A stretch of DNA of 64,000 nucleotides from Bacillota bacterium (lineage in GTDB: Bacteria > Bacillota > Clostridia > Lachnospirales > Lachnospiraceae): positions 101,889 to 165,888 of the forward strand of contig JAEYSV010000030.1 of assembly GCA_023434365.1 (NCBI GenBank), in the 5' to 3' direction. The notes beneath the pieces are model-generated. The model saw only the letters and a list, made by a program, of their open reading frames with translations, made no database searches and was not told where the DNA came from. Of the stretch, positions 45,071 to 54,040 are shown in pieces (positions within the stretch are counted from its first letter, which is position 1; every line of letters starts with the position of its first letter). Position numbers and translations under genes: made by a program.

Positions 45071-46333
45071 CTATCTTCTGTGAGCCAGCTCGGTGATAAT
45101 ATCTTTCCAGTCAAGTCCACATTCTGCCATAAGCACCATCATATGATATAAGAAATCAGAAATCTCATACTTAAGTTCAGCGCTATCCGGATTCTTGGCT
45201 GCGATGATTATTTCAGTTGCCTCCTCACCGCATTTCTTTAAAATTTTATCAATTCCTTTATCAAAAAGATAATTGGTATAGGAACCCTCTTTTGGATGCT
45301 GCTTTCGATCCATAATAACGTTATAAACATCTTCCATAACTTTGAGAGGATTCGTTTCTTCATAATCTTTACGAACTAGATCCGTAAAGAAACACGTTTT
45401 ACTTCCTGTATGACAGGCAGCTCCAATTTGTTGTACCTTGGCTAGTATTGTATCATTATCGCAATCTATTGTCAAAGACTTGACATATTGAAAATGTCCT
45501 GAAGTGTCTCCTTTTAGCCAAAGTTCTTGTCTGCTTCTGCTATAATAGGTCATTACGCCTGTTTCTACCGTTTTTTCAAACGCTTCTTTATTCATGTAAG
45601 CAAGCATTAAGACTTCATTGGTCTTATAATCCTGCGTTATCACCGGAATTAAACCATCCCCGTTTAATTTGAACTGATCAAAGGATAAGGAACTGTCATA
45701 CGTATTTACCTTGATACCTTCTGCTTTTAAGGTATGCTTTACTTTAATTAAATCTCCATTTTCATAATGATTCGTCGCCACACCAATCACGTTATTGATG
45801 GCAAGCAAATCAGCCAGATTATTTCTAATAAGACTATCCCTAATATATATTGGTTTCTGATAGGAGTTTAGCGTATCTGTCAGAGCATCTGTAAGGGTTA
45901 AATGTTTGATTAATACACCATATACCCCCCATTCAGTAATCAATTCCTGAAACTGAGCCTCAAACGCCATATGATAATCATCAAGTTCAAGAATTAATTT
46001 GTCCTTTCCAAATCGATCTGTGGCCTCTTTTATGATACTATCATCCGCTAAAAGAGAATATTTTATTACAACCTTTAACGCTCCAGTATAGAGTGCCTTT
46101 TTCACATCCTCCAAGCGGTTTACATAAAGACCAATAATGACCGGAATATCAATACTTTCCGCTACTGACTGTACGAGATGAAGAAATTGTTCTCTGCTAT
46201 TATCCTCTTCACAATAATTATATAAAAATAGCTCATCGGCTCCGTGCAGGCTATAATTTTTAACCTGTTTTAAGATGCTTTCCTCTAACTCATTCTCTGT
46301 ATTGATAAATGGTATTAATTTTTTGTATGACAT
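45071..46333 (-). CDS. hisIE: HisIE with an N-terminal degenerate HisF-like barrel
   Basis: A 420-residue fused enzyme. Residues ~1-205 resemble HisF (GADELFLYNYCEEDNSREQF aligns with the GADELVFLDI... stretch), but the N-terminal catalytic Asp is replaced (KLIPFINTENE) and the GGGI phosphate loop is lost (IGLYV). Residues ~215-320 are HisI, phosphoribosyl-AMP cyclohydrolase (IDCDNDTILAKVQQIGAACHTGSKTCF, with the zinc cysteines). The C-terminal ~90 residues are HisE, phosphoribosyl-ATP pyrophosphatase (CGEEATEIIIAAK). The last his gene of the operon; AGGAGATAACTTA precedes the ATG. Confidence 0.9.
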   Translation of the reverse strand: MSYKKLIPFINTENELEESILKQVKNYSLHGADELFLYNYCEEDNSREQFLHLVQSVAESIDIPVIIGLYVNRLEDVKKALYTGALKVVIKYSLLADDSIIKEATDRFGKDKLILELDDYHMAFEAQFQELITEWGVYGVLIKHLTLTDALTDTLNSYQKPIYIRDSLIRNNLADLLAINNVIGVATNHYENGDLIKVKHTLKAEGIKVNTYDSSLSFDQFKLNGDGLIPVITQDYKTNEVLMLAYMNKEAFEKTVETGVMTYYSRSRQELWLKGDTSGHFQYVKSLTIDCDNDTILAKVQQIGAACHTGSKTCFFTDLVRKDYEETNPLKVMEDVYNVIMDRKQHPKEGSYTNYLFDKGIDKILKKCGEEATEIIIAAKNPDSAELKYEISDFLYHMMVLMAECGLDWKDIITELAHRR

Positions 46334-46344
46334 TAAGTTATCTC

Positions 46345-47061
46345 CTATCTGAATTTCTCTATAATACTCAGTAACTCTATCTTTTTATCATATAAGACTT
46401 TACTAAGCAACACTCCGTCTGCTTTTGCTGCATGAACTTTTTCCAAATCACTAACAGAACGGATTCCGGTACTAACAATTACATTCGCACCGGTGAGTTT
46501 GCGTATCGATGATACGGTATCCATCACCATACTGCCCTTTGGCCCATTCTCCTCCACATCTGTGTAAATGATAGTATTCACTCCCATTTCGCTAATGATT
46601 CCAGCAAACATAATCGGATTGTATGTACTGACTTTTTCATATCCATCAGTCACAACACAGCCCTGTTTGACATCGATGGAAATTACAATTTTATCTGCGC
46701 CAAAGAGATTGACTGCTTCTTTGACAAATCCAGGGCTTTGTACTGCCTTCGTTCCAATAACAACCTTTTTAGCTCCAAGCTTTAATTTGTTATCTATTTC
46801 CTTGATTGACCGAATTCCACCGCCTACCTGTACCGGAATCGATACAGAGTGAATTATATTTTCAATTATATCATCATTAACAGCGTGTCCTTCTCTGACA
46901 CCATCCAAATCGATTACATGAAGCCACTCAGCACCTGAATTTTGAAACGAATTAGCCATTTTAACCGGAAAATGAGTGACTACTTCATTATCATAAAAAC
47001 TTACTTTTGCGCTTCTAACACAATTACCACTTTTTATGAATATGACAGGATAAATAATCAT
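46345..47061 (-). CDS. hisA: HisA-like ProFAR isomerase homologue lacking key residues
   Basis: A 238-residue (beta/alpha)8 protein clearly related to HisA, which isomerises ProFAR to PRFAR. VQVGGGIRS is the intact phosphate loop and ISIDVKQG keeps the second catalytic Asp (Asp127 equivalent). At position 8, however, where HisA has the general-base Asp (IPAIDLKDG), the codon TTC gives Phe in YPVIFIKSG. The DGT/DGTL region reads ENGPKG and the second phosphate-loop glycine is Thr (VSTGIRS). It may be inactive, differently specific, or in need of a partner. The ATG follows a GGAGGG site. Confidence 0.85.
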   Translation of the reverse strand: MIIYPVIFIKSGNCVRSAKVSFYDNEVVTHFPVKMANSFQNSGAEWLHVIDLDGVREGHAVNDDIIENIIHSVSIPVQVGGGIRSIKEIDNKLKLGAKKVVIGTKAVQSPGFVKEAVNLFGADKIVISIDVKQGCVVTDGYEKVSTYNPIMFAGIISEMGVNTIIYTDVEENGPKGSMVMDTVSSIRKLTGANVIVSTGIRSVSDLEKVHAAKADGVLLSKVLYDKKIELLSIIEKFR

Positions 47062-47101
47062 TTACAACCCTCCATGTTTTCCATTCGCTAAATTCCAAGA
47101 T

Positions 47102-47692
47102 TTACAAGGTTCCTTTCGTAGATAATACCCCATTTATCCTATCATCAAACATTGTTGCTTCATCTAATGCTCTGGCAAATGATTTGAAAATTGCTTCAAT
47201 TATGTGATGATTGTTGCTACCGCTTAACATTTTAATGTGAAGATTCATTAAGGCAGAATAGGAAATTGCATAGAAAAACTCTTTTACCATTTCCGTATCC
47301 ATATATCCAACACGCTCGGTGGTTAGATTAACATCATAAACAAAGTAAGGACGACCGGACAAGTCCATCGCACTTAACACTAGCGCTTCATCCATAGGAA
47401 GCATAAAGCTACCATAACGTTTGATCCCCGCTTTATCTTTCACTGCCTCTTTGATTGCCTGTCCCAGCACAATTCCAACATCCTCGATGGTATGATGACA
47501 ATCCACTTCCAAATCACCAATTACGGTAACTTTAAGGTCAAAAAATCCATGCTTTGCAAAACTATTTAACATATGGTCAAAGAAGCCTATTCCGGTGTTA
47601 ATCTCAGCCTGTCCTGAACCATCCAGATTAAGTTCCAGTGTGATATCTGTTTCTTTGGTTTTTCGTACTACTTTGGCTACTCGGTTCTCCAA
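47102..47692 (-). CDS. hisB: Imidazoleglycerol-phosphate dehydratase
   Basis: A 196-residue single-function IGPD. Metal-binding motifs are GFFDHMLNSFAKH, DCHHTIEDVGI and NNHHIIEAIFKSFARAL, all as in the family. The start codon is TTG (47692), eight bases after AAGGAGG. It lies 40 bases before hisA. Confidence 0.95.
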   Translation of the reverse strand: MENRVAKVVRKTKETDITLELNLDGSGQAEINTGIGFFDHMLNSFAKHGFFDLKVTVIGDLEVDCHHTIEDVGIVLGQAIKEAVKDKAGIKRYGSFMLPMDEALVLSAMDLSGRPYFVYDVNLTTERVGYMDTEMVKEFFYAISYSALMNLHIKMLSGSNNHHIIEAIFKSFARALDEATMFDDRINGVLSTKGTL

Positions 47693-47835
47693 AATCCTTC
47701 CTCCTTTATTCGATGCAATTATAATTTATACTTCGCTTAATGAAAAGCAAAGTTTTGAGAACAATCCTTATCTTTCTATTATATCGGACCATTCCCAAAA
47801 CTTAAAGTATTTTGTCTATTTTTTATACTCTTATT

Positions 47836-49128
47836 CTATTCTTCGAATCTGACAGCAATGGAATTCGCATGCGCGGTTAACTGTTCTGAATTCGCAAAGC
47901 TAATGATATCCTTGTGAATAGGTTCCAAAGCTTCTTTGGAATAGCTGATAATACTGGATTTTTTCACAAAATCATCCACGCTTAGTGGAGAGAAGAATTT
48001 GGCAGTTCCATTGGTAGGTAGTACATGGTTCGGTCCTGCAAAATAATCACCCAGTGGCTCTGAGCTATATTCTCCTAGGAAGATGGCACCAGCATTGCGA
48101 ATTTTTGTCATTGTCAAAAACGGATCTTTGGTCATGATCTCTAAATGTTCACTCGCAATGTCATTGGCAACCTCAATTGCTTCCTCCATGGTATCAACAA
48201 CCAGAATATAACCATAATTTTCTAATGATTTTTCAAGAATCTCTTTTCTTGACAGTCTGGCAACAAACTGATCCACTTCCACAGATACCAGGTTTGCTAA
48301 CTCCATTGAGGTGGTTACTAAGATTGCACTAGCTAACTCATCATGTTCTGCCTGACTAAGTAAGTCAGCAGCTACAAAACGAGGATTGGCAGTTTCATCG
48401 GCTAATACCAGGATTTCACTTGGTCCTGCAATCGAATCAATGCTAACGTGTCCGTATACCGCTTTCTTTGCAAGAGCCACGTAAATATTACCGGGTCCCA
48501 CAATCTTATCTACCTTTTTGATAGATTCTGTTCCATAAGCTAGTGCTGCAATCGCCTGTGCCCCGCCAACTTTATAGATTTTGTCAACGCCCGCTTCTTT
48601 GGCTGCCACTAAGGTGGTAGCAAATACTTTACCATCTTTCCCTGGAGGTGTTGTCATAATGATCTCGTCAACACCGGCAACAACCGCAGGAATGACATTC
48701 ATCAATACACTGCTTGGATACACTGCTTTTCCACCTGGCACATACACACCAACTCGGCTAAGTGGGGTTACCTTTTGGCCAAGTAAAGTCCCATCTGATT
48801 TGGTATCAAACCAGGAGTATTGCTTTTGTTTGGCATGAAAATCTCTGATATTCACTAGTGCCTTTCTGATGATGTTAATTAATTCCGGATCCGTCGCTTC
48901 ATATGCTTCCTTGATTTCTTCCTCTGTCACCAGAATATTCTCTTTTGTAATTACAGCTTTATCGAATTTTTCTGTATAGGCAAACACTGCGGCATCTTTC
49001 TTTTCGCGAACTTCTGATAAAATCGCATTCACGACCTGTTCATACTGGGTATAGCTGTTAGGACTACGCTGTAACAGATCTTCTAATATGTTCTTCTTTG
49101 CCTGTTCATCTAATTTAATAATTCTCAT
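47836..49128 (-). CDS. hisD: Histidinol dehydrogenase
   Basis: A zinc-dependent NAD enzyme (430 residues) catalysing the last two steps of histidine synthesis. RVGVYVPGGKAVYPSSVLMN, VGGAQAIAALAYGTE, IAGPSEILVLADE and LSQAEHDELASA cover the cofactor and zinc sites; AGPNHVLPTNGTAKF is near the end. The ATG at 49128 follows GGGAGGAAAT; codons back to 49140 overlap that site. 20 bases separate it from hisG. Confidence 0.96.
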   Translation of the reverse strand: MRIIKLDEQAKKNILEDLLQRSPNSYTQYEQVVNAILSEVREKKDAAVFAYTEKFDKAVITKENILVTEEEIKEAYEATDPELINIIRKALVNIRDFHAKQKQYSWFDTKSDGTLLGQKVTPLSRVGVYVPGGKAVYPSSVLMNVIPAVVAGVDEIIMTTPPGKDGKVFATTLVAAKEAGVDKIYKVGGAQAIAALAYGTESIKKVDKIVGPGNIYVALAKKAVYGHVSIDSIAGPSEILVLADETANPRFVAADLLSQAEHDELASAILVTTSMELANLVSVEVDQFVARLSRKEILEKSLENYGYILVVDTMEEAIEVANDIASEHLEIMTKDPFLTMTKIRNAGAIFLGEYSSEPLGDYFAGPNHVLPTNGTAKFFSPLSVDDFVKKSSIISYSKEALEPIHKDIISFANSEQLTAHANSIAVRFEE

Positions 49129-49148
49129 ATTTCCTCCCATTCAAATCG

Positions 49149-49802
49149 CTATGCATTCTCCCGACTACTGATATATTCTCTTAATTCTTTAATAATTTTA
49201 GTAATTCGTTCATGTTCCATCTTCATACTTACCTGGTTTACGACCATACGGGCAGACAATGGACAAATCTCTTCTAACACAACCAAGCCATTTTCTCTTA
49301 GGGTAGAACCAGTTTCCACAATGTCTACAATTACTTCAGATAATCCTACAATAGGTGCCAGCTCGATGGAACCATTTAGCTTGATAATCTCAACGGTCTG
49401 ATGCTTTTTATGATAAAAATAGTCCTTTGCTATGGCAGGATATTTTGTTGCAACTCTGATTAGTTCCCCATGCTTAAGCTTTTCTTCGGCTTCTTTTGGT
49501 CCTGCGACACACATACGGCATTTTCCGAGGCCCAAATCGAGTACCTCATATAACTTACGTCCTTCTTCCAAAATGGTGTCTTTTCCGACAACACCAATAT
49601 CTGCCGCCCCATATTCTACATAGGTAGGCACATCAGAAGCTTTGGCTAAAAAGAAGCGGAATTTTAACTCCTCATTGACAAAGATTAGTTTTCTGGAATT
49701 AGGATCCTTCATCTCTTCACAGGTAATTCCAATACATTCTAAAAACTCAAGCGTTTTCTTTGCCAGACGCCCTTTGGCAAGTGCAAATGTAATATATTTC
49801 AT
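49149..49802 (-). CDS. hisG: ATP phosphoribosyltransferase, short catalytic subunit
   Basis: The first step of histidine synthesis (217 residues). The short HisG form lacks the C-terminal regulatory ACT-like domain and needs HisZ, which is the gene immediately upstream. Motifs: FALAKGRLAKKTLEFL, YGAADIGVVGKD and the PRPP loop DIVETGSTLRENGL. It starts one base after the hisZ stop, with GGAG inside the end of hisZ. Confidence 0.96.
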   Translation of the reverse strand: MKYITFALAKGRLAKKTLEFLECIGITCEEMKDPNSRKLIFVNEELKFRFFLAKASDVPTYVEYGAADIGVVGKDTILEEGRKLYEVLDLGLGKCRMCVAGPKEAEEKLKHGELIRVATKYPAIAKDYFYHKKHQTVEIIKLNGSIELAPIVGLSEVIVDIVETGSTLRENGLVVLEEICPLSARMVVNQVSMKMEHERITKIIKELREYISSRENA

Positions 49803-49803
49803 C

Positions 49804-51105
49804 TTATATCTCCTTTATCAAGTCTTCTAACGTTGTAAGCTTTGCATTAGTATCAGAAAGAGTAATGAGTCTTATCGTATCCTTGTCTTCCATCATATAA
49901 AGGCTAATATTATCATTTCGCTTACCATATTCCATATAATCCTCGAGTGTCTGTTTGGAAGAACTGCGAAGTAGTTCCACCGGATGTCCTGTACTTCTAA
50001 ATTTATTACCAAGCTCTATCGCTTGTTTGGTTGACTCATGTGGATAAACAATCAAAATATTACCTTGTTCCATTGGAATATCCACCTTTTGTCTTAGAAG
50101 GGCCATCATCAACTGATCAATTACGATAGCAAATCCAATTGCTGGTGCCTGTTTCCCAAACTGACCAACCAGATTATCATAACGGCCTCCAGTGACTACC
50201 ACATCTCCTGTTCCGTAAGTGTAGCCACGGAAAATGATTCCATTGTAATAATTATATTTGCTAAGCATTCCAAGGTCAAAACTGATATATTGATCATATC
50301 CATACATTTTTATGATAGCTTCTAGCTTTTTTAACCGGTCTATGGCAGAAAGGGACCGCTCATTTTTTACTACTTTTTCAGCTAATGCAAGATTTTCGGT
50401 ATTACCAAATAGCTCAGGAAGTTGAATCATAAACTGTTTTAATTCTTCTTTTAACTCTTTTCCCTCAATTAATTCTTCCACGCCAAAAATGTTCTTGGTC
50501 TCCATTAGATCCTTTAATTGCATTGATTCTTCCATATCAAGATTCGCTTCTTCAATTAATCCATTAAAGAAATCTGCATGACCGATTTCGACTTGAAAAT
50601 CAGTTAATCCCGCTTTTAATAGACACTCAATGGTAAGCACAATCATCTGCGCATCAGCATCTGAAGTATCATCATTAATCAGTTCTGCTCCCACCTGAGT
50701 TGTTTCTTTTAATTTCCCTTGATAACTGCTGTTATTAATAAATGTATTGCCTACATAAGACAAACGAATTGGCATCGATTCTTCTTTATAATATTTTGCG
50801 ACACAACGGGCTATGGATGGGGTGAAATCCGGACGTAAAACTAAGGTGCTTCCTTCCTTATCGAAAAATTTGTACATTTCTTTGGAAGCTATCGTTCCAC
50901 GTTCTTGATTAAAGATATCAAAAAACTCAAAGGTAGGAGTTTGTATTTCCTTAAATCCATGAAGATGCAATACCTGACTAATATCCTTCTGTACCTTGTT
51001 TTTTTTGGCACATTCTCCATTATAGATATCACGTACCCCTTCCGGTGTATGTAATAAGCCATACCCAGTGAATTTTTGCGAAAAGTTATAATCTGCGTTC
51101 TTCAT
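49804..51105 (-). CDS. hisZ: ATP phosphoribosyltransferase regulatory subunit
   Basis: A 433-residue histidyl-tRNA-synthetase-like protein without synthetase activity, which pairs with short HisG and confers histidine feedback. TPEGVRDIYNGE, LVLRPDFTPSIAR and YYNGIIFRGYTYGTGDVVVTGGRYD-type motifs match HisZ (class II core). The first gene of the his operon, directly behind the promoter/operator at 51142-51203, with AAGGAGAAT before the ATG. Confidence 0.94.
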   Translation of the reverse strand: MKNADYNFSQKFTGYGLLHTPEGVRDIYNGECAKKNKVQKDISQVLHLHGFKEIQTPTFEFFDIFNQERGTIASKEMYKFFDKEGSTLVLRPDFTPSIARCVAKYYKEESMPIRLSYVGNTFINNSSYQGKLKETTQVGAELINDDTSDADAQMIVLTIECLLKAGLTDFQVEIGHADFFNGLIEEANLDMEESMQLKDLMETKNIFGVEELIEGKELKEELKQFMIQLPELFGNTENLALAEKVVKNERSLSAIDRLKKLEAIIKMYGYDQYISFDLGMLSKYNYYNGIIFRGYTYGTGDVVVTGGRYDNLVGQFGKQAPAIGFAIVIDQLMMALLRQKVDIPMEQGNILIVYPHESTKQAIELGNKFRSTGHPVELLRSSSKQTLEDYMEYGKRNDNISLYMMEDKDTIRLITLSDTNAKLTTLEDLIKEI

Positions 51106-51141
51106 ACATTCTCCTTTTACTTTACCACTTTAAAGTGTTAT

Positions 51142-51203
51142 CATGCTACCATGCTACTAGTATAAATTTTTATTATTATACTAGTAGCATGCCCTTGTGT
51201 CAA
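51142..51203 (-). promoter_or_regulatory. his operon promoter within a 16-bp perfect inverted repeat
   Basis: TTGACA (51198-51203) and TATAAT (51175-51180) on the minus strand, spaced 17 bases, form a full consensus promoter. A perfect inverted repeat, CATGCTACTAGTATAA (51150-51165) with its complement (51176-51191), covers the -10 box, part of the spacer and the start region. A half-copy, CATGCTAC, follows at 51142-51149. This looks like an operator for a dimeric repressor, not a terminator, as no U-run follows. Confidence 0.82.
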
Positions 51204-51207
51204 GTAT

Positions 51208-51255
51208 ATTTTATCAATCTTGCAAGCTTATATTTTACTAATCTTGCAAGCTTAT
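51208..51255. repeat. Two tandem 24-bp repeats upstream of the his promoter
   Basis: Copies at 51208-51231 and 51232-51255 share ATTTTA-NN-AATCTTGCAAGCTTAT and differ at two or three bases. Each holds the 8-bp palindrome CTTGCAAG. They lie directly upstream of the -35 box and could bind an activator or simply be a small duplication. Confidence 0.75.
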
Positions 51256-51310
51256 TATATCCCTTTGATAATAACCTATTCTATCCAATCTAGGGCACTC
51301 CTGCTCTCAT

Positions 51311-53380
51311 CTATTCGTAGATAGTAAACTCTTTGCCATCTCGAATCATGACCGGAATAACATCTATCGGAGCAGGGACACTTATCCACTGTCCACCCTC
51401 ATACGACCTATTCGTAAAGGCATCCTGCCATACACTGCCCTCTGGTAAATAAAGCTTTCTCGTTGTCTGTGCTGCTTCCATCACGGGAGCAACTAACAAG
51501 TCTGGCCCAAACATATATTGATCCTCTACTTCATAGCATCTCGTATCATTTGGAAAATCAAAAAAGCAAGGACGCATCACAGGAGCACCCGTAAGACTTG
51601 CCTGTTTCATACAATCTCTGATATAAGAACGAAGTTTTTCACGGATAAATAAGAATCGAGTAAGGATCTCATAATTATCTTCTCCAAAACTCCAAACTTC
51701 ATTATCCTGTCCCGAAGACATCTGACGAACTCCATTAATGAATTCATGTTCCCGATCATGCCATGGAGACCGCTCGCCGTGCAAACGAAATACCGGACAA
51801 AATGCACCCCAGGCAAACCAACGCACTAACAGTTCTTTGAATCGATCATCTTTAATATCGCCACCAATAAAACCACCAATATCAGAAGTCCACCAAGGAA
51901 TTCCTGCCATTCCCATATTAAGCCCAGCTTGTAACTGTTCTCTCATGGAGCGGAAGGAAGAATGGATATCACCAGACCAGGTCAAAGTTCCATACTTTTG
52001 ACTACCTGCCCAGGCACAACGAATCAGACTTAGTATATCCTTTTTCCCTGTTGCCTTTAATCCATCATAAAATCCTTTTGCATACCCAACTGGATAGCTA
52101 TTGGTACACTGCAAAGCTGGTCCCATATGATAACGATAAAGATCAAAGTCATAAGGTCCATACTCTGGTTCTGCTTCATCTAGCCAAAAACAACGAATTC
52201 CTTTGTCATAATAATTCTCTTTGCATTGGTCCCATACAAACTTTTGCGCACCCGGATGAGTAGCATCAAAAAAGGTCGTATTGCCCATCCAGGTCATATG
52301 TATCGCATTCCCACGGTCCGCCGTTACTAGATATCCCTTGTCCGACATCTCAGCGTAGTTAATACTTTTTTCATCCACGGTAGGCCATACCGAAACTACA
52401 GTCTCAATGCCCAAATCACGCAATTCATTTACCATCCCTTCTGGGTCTGGCCAGTCTCTAGGCTCAAATCGAAAGTCGCCTTGTCTTGTCCAGTGGAAAA
52501 AGTCTACAACAATTGCATCCATCGGCAGCCCGCGACGTTTATGTTCTCTGGCAACATTTAAGATTTCCTCCTGGTTACGATAACGTAACTTACACTGCCA
52601 GTATCCCAGACCAAATTCCGGCATCATAGGAGAACGTCCAGTAACTGCCGTATACTGCTCAAGTATTTGTGCCGGCGTATCTCCTGCCGTAATAAAATAA
52701 TCCAGCTTCTTCGTACTTTTTGCTACCCACTCTGTCTTATTGGTCCCAAACGTAGCCGTACCAATGGCAGGATTATTCCAAAGAAAACCATAGCCCCTAC
52801 TAGATACCATAAAAGGAACACTAGACTGACTATTACGATGTGCCAACTCTAATGTTGCACCTTTCTTATTCAGATTCTTCTCCTGATACTGTCCCATTCC
52901 ATAGATGCGTTCATCATCATAAGCTTCAAATCTTGCGGTCAATGCATAATCCGAAGCACCCACAGCTGGTTTTAACTCTCTAGCCGTCACACGAAGCGGC
53001 ACACAATAACGATTAATCCGGTCCCTCGTTCTCCAGTACTCCTCAGTGAGAACCTCCCCTTTTTCATTATAAAATGAAATAAACCCTTCGTGTGTAACCT
53101 TAGCCGTAATATTACCATTCGTAATAGAAGCATTAACTCCAGTCAAATGAAACTGCTTATAGTCATCCCCTTGATACCAAGGATCTGTCACATCAATCTC
53201 CTCAAAAGTTATACTTGTATTTTCCTTAGCCACCGGCTCAGTAAGTGCCCAGTCATTGCCATCCATAACTGCTTCCGCCGTCATTCTAACACGAAGTGAA
53301 TTCACACCCCAAGGTTCAATCCAAACCTGAGATCTACCATCCGCAATCACCAATCGATTCTCTTCTTCATAAAGTCTCAT
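51311..53380 (-). CDS. Glycoside hydrolase family 31 (alpha-glucosidase/alpha-xylosidase)
   Basis: A 689-residue cytoplasmic glycosidase (no signal peptide). Domains: N-terminal beta-sandwich (~1-225), catalytic barrel (~230-560) and C-terminal beta domain. The nucleophile region reads FWLDEAEPEYG and the acid/base Asp is in WSGDIHSSF; GLGYWQCKLRYRNQEE and VDFFHWTRQGDFRFE are typical of GH31. The MPEFGLGYWQ/WLDEAEPE pattern resembles YicI-like alpha-xylosidases and relatives more than starch enzymes, but substrate is not settled. GCAAGGAGG precedes the ATG. Single gene. Confidence 0.92.
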   Translation of the reverse strand: MRLYEEENRLVIADGRSQVWIEPWGVNSLRVRMTAEAVMDGNDWALTEPVAKENTSITFEEIDVTDPWYQGDDYKQFHLTGVNASITNGNITAKVTHEGFISFYNEKGEVLTEEYWRTRDRINRYCVPLRVTARELKPAVGASDYALTARFEAYDDERIYGMGQYQEKNLNKKGATLELAHRNSQSSVPFMVSSRGYGFLWNNPAIGTATFGTNKTEWVAKSTKKLDYFITAGDTPAQILEQYTAVTGRSPMMPEFGLGYWQCKLRYRNQEEILNVAREHKRRGLPMDAIVVDFFHWTRQGDFRFEPRDWPDPEGMVNELRDLGIETVVSVWPTVDEKSINYAEMSDKGYLVTADRGNAIHMTWMGNTTFFDATHPGAQKFVWDQCKENYYDKGIRCFWLDEAEPEYGPYDFDLYRYHMGPALQCTNSYPVGYAKGFYDGLKATGKKDILSLIRCAWAGSQKYGTLTWSGDIHSSFRSMREQLQAGLNMGMAGIPWWTSDIGGFIGGDIKDDRFKELLVRWFAWGAFCPVFRLHGERSPWHDREHEFINGVRQMSSGQDNEVWSFGEDNYEILTRFLFIREKLRSYIRDCMKQASLTGAPVMRPCFFDFPNDTRCYEVEDQYMFGPDLLVAPVMEAAQTTRKLYLPEGSVWQDAFTNRSYEGGQWISVPAPIDVIPVMIRDGKEFTIYE

Positions 53381-53530
53381 AATATCCTCCTTGCAAAACT
53401 ATGTTGTAATCACAATTTTACCATAAAACTAAAGCATTTACAGTCTATTATTACATTACATACTAATAATTTCTACTTAGTTTTCGTGATAGCTAACGCG
53501 CAGTACATAAAATAATTATGTCATTGTAAA

Positions 53531-53578
53531 TAAAAAACACCCACCAGGTTCTATGAATATGATCCTAATGGGTGTTTG
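53531..53578 (-). terminator. Terminator after the Nudix gene
   Basis: On the minus strand AAACACCCA and TGGGTGTTT form a nine-base-pair stem with a loop of about 24 bases, followed by TTTATT. It lies about 60 bases past the Nudix stop. Confidence 0.78.
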
Positions 53579-53638
53579 CTATCTGGATATATTTGCAATA
53601 CTTACTTATTACCTTAACAATTATGAAGAATTTGCAAA

Positions 53639-54040
53639 TTACATCTCCACAATTATCTTCCTAATCAACGTCACATCCGCAGGCAACCACTCCACATCTC
53701 CTAGTTGTTCTTTCGTCAACCATCTTGCAGCTTCATGTTCTTTCAATTCAAGATTTCCTTTTATGATTTCACACCAATAGCAATCCATTGTCAGATGAAA
53801 TGTTGGATAATCATATTCGACTGTGTCTATTAGTTCTCCCACTGCAATTTCTGTATCAAGTTCCTCTATAATCTCTCTTTTGAGTGCTTCCTGTGGCATT
53901 TCTCCTTCTTCAATTTTACCACCTGGGAATTCCCATCCACCTTTAAAATCACCATAACCACGTTGGGTAGCAAAAATAATTTTTTCTCCCACATCATTAA
54001 CAGCCGTGATTACAGCCGCAACTACTCTTACCGTTTTCAT
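53639..54040 (-). CDS. Nudix hydrolase (MutT-like)
   Basis: A 133-residue Nudix protein, probably an (8-oxo-)dGTP diphosphatase. The Nudix box is GGKIEEGEMPQEALKREIIEEL-type (residues ~41-62), with all the conserved Glu residues. Its ATG overlaps the helicase stop codon in an ATGA junction, so it is translationally coupled to the helicase gene, an arrangement also seen for DUF3427 helicases. Confidence 0.93.
   Translation of the reverse strand: MKTVRVVAAVITAVNDVGEKIIFATQRGYGDFKGGWEFPGGKIEEGEMPQEALKREIIEELDTEIAVGELIDTVEYDYPTFHLTMDCYWCEIIKGNLELKEHEAARWLTKEQLGDVEWLPADVTLIRKIIVEM

Noticed and set aside
51150..51191. The his inverted repeat as an intrinsic terminator
   Set aside because: It holds a consensus -10 box with a matching -35, and no U-run follows on the minus strand.
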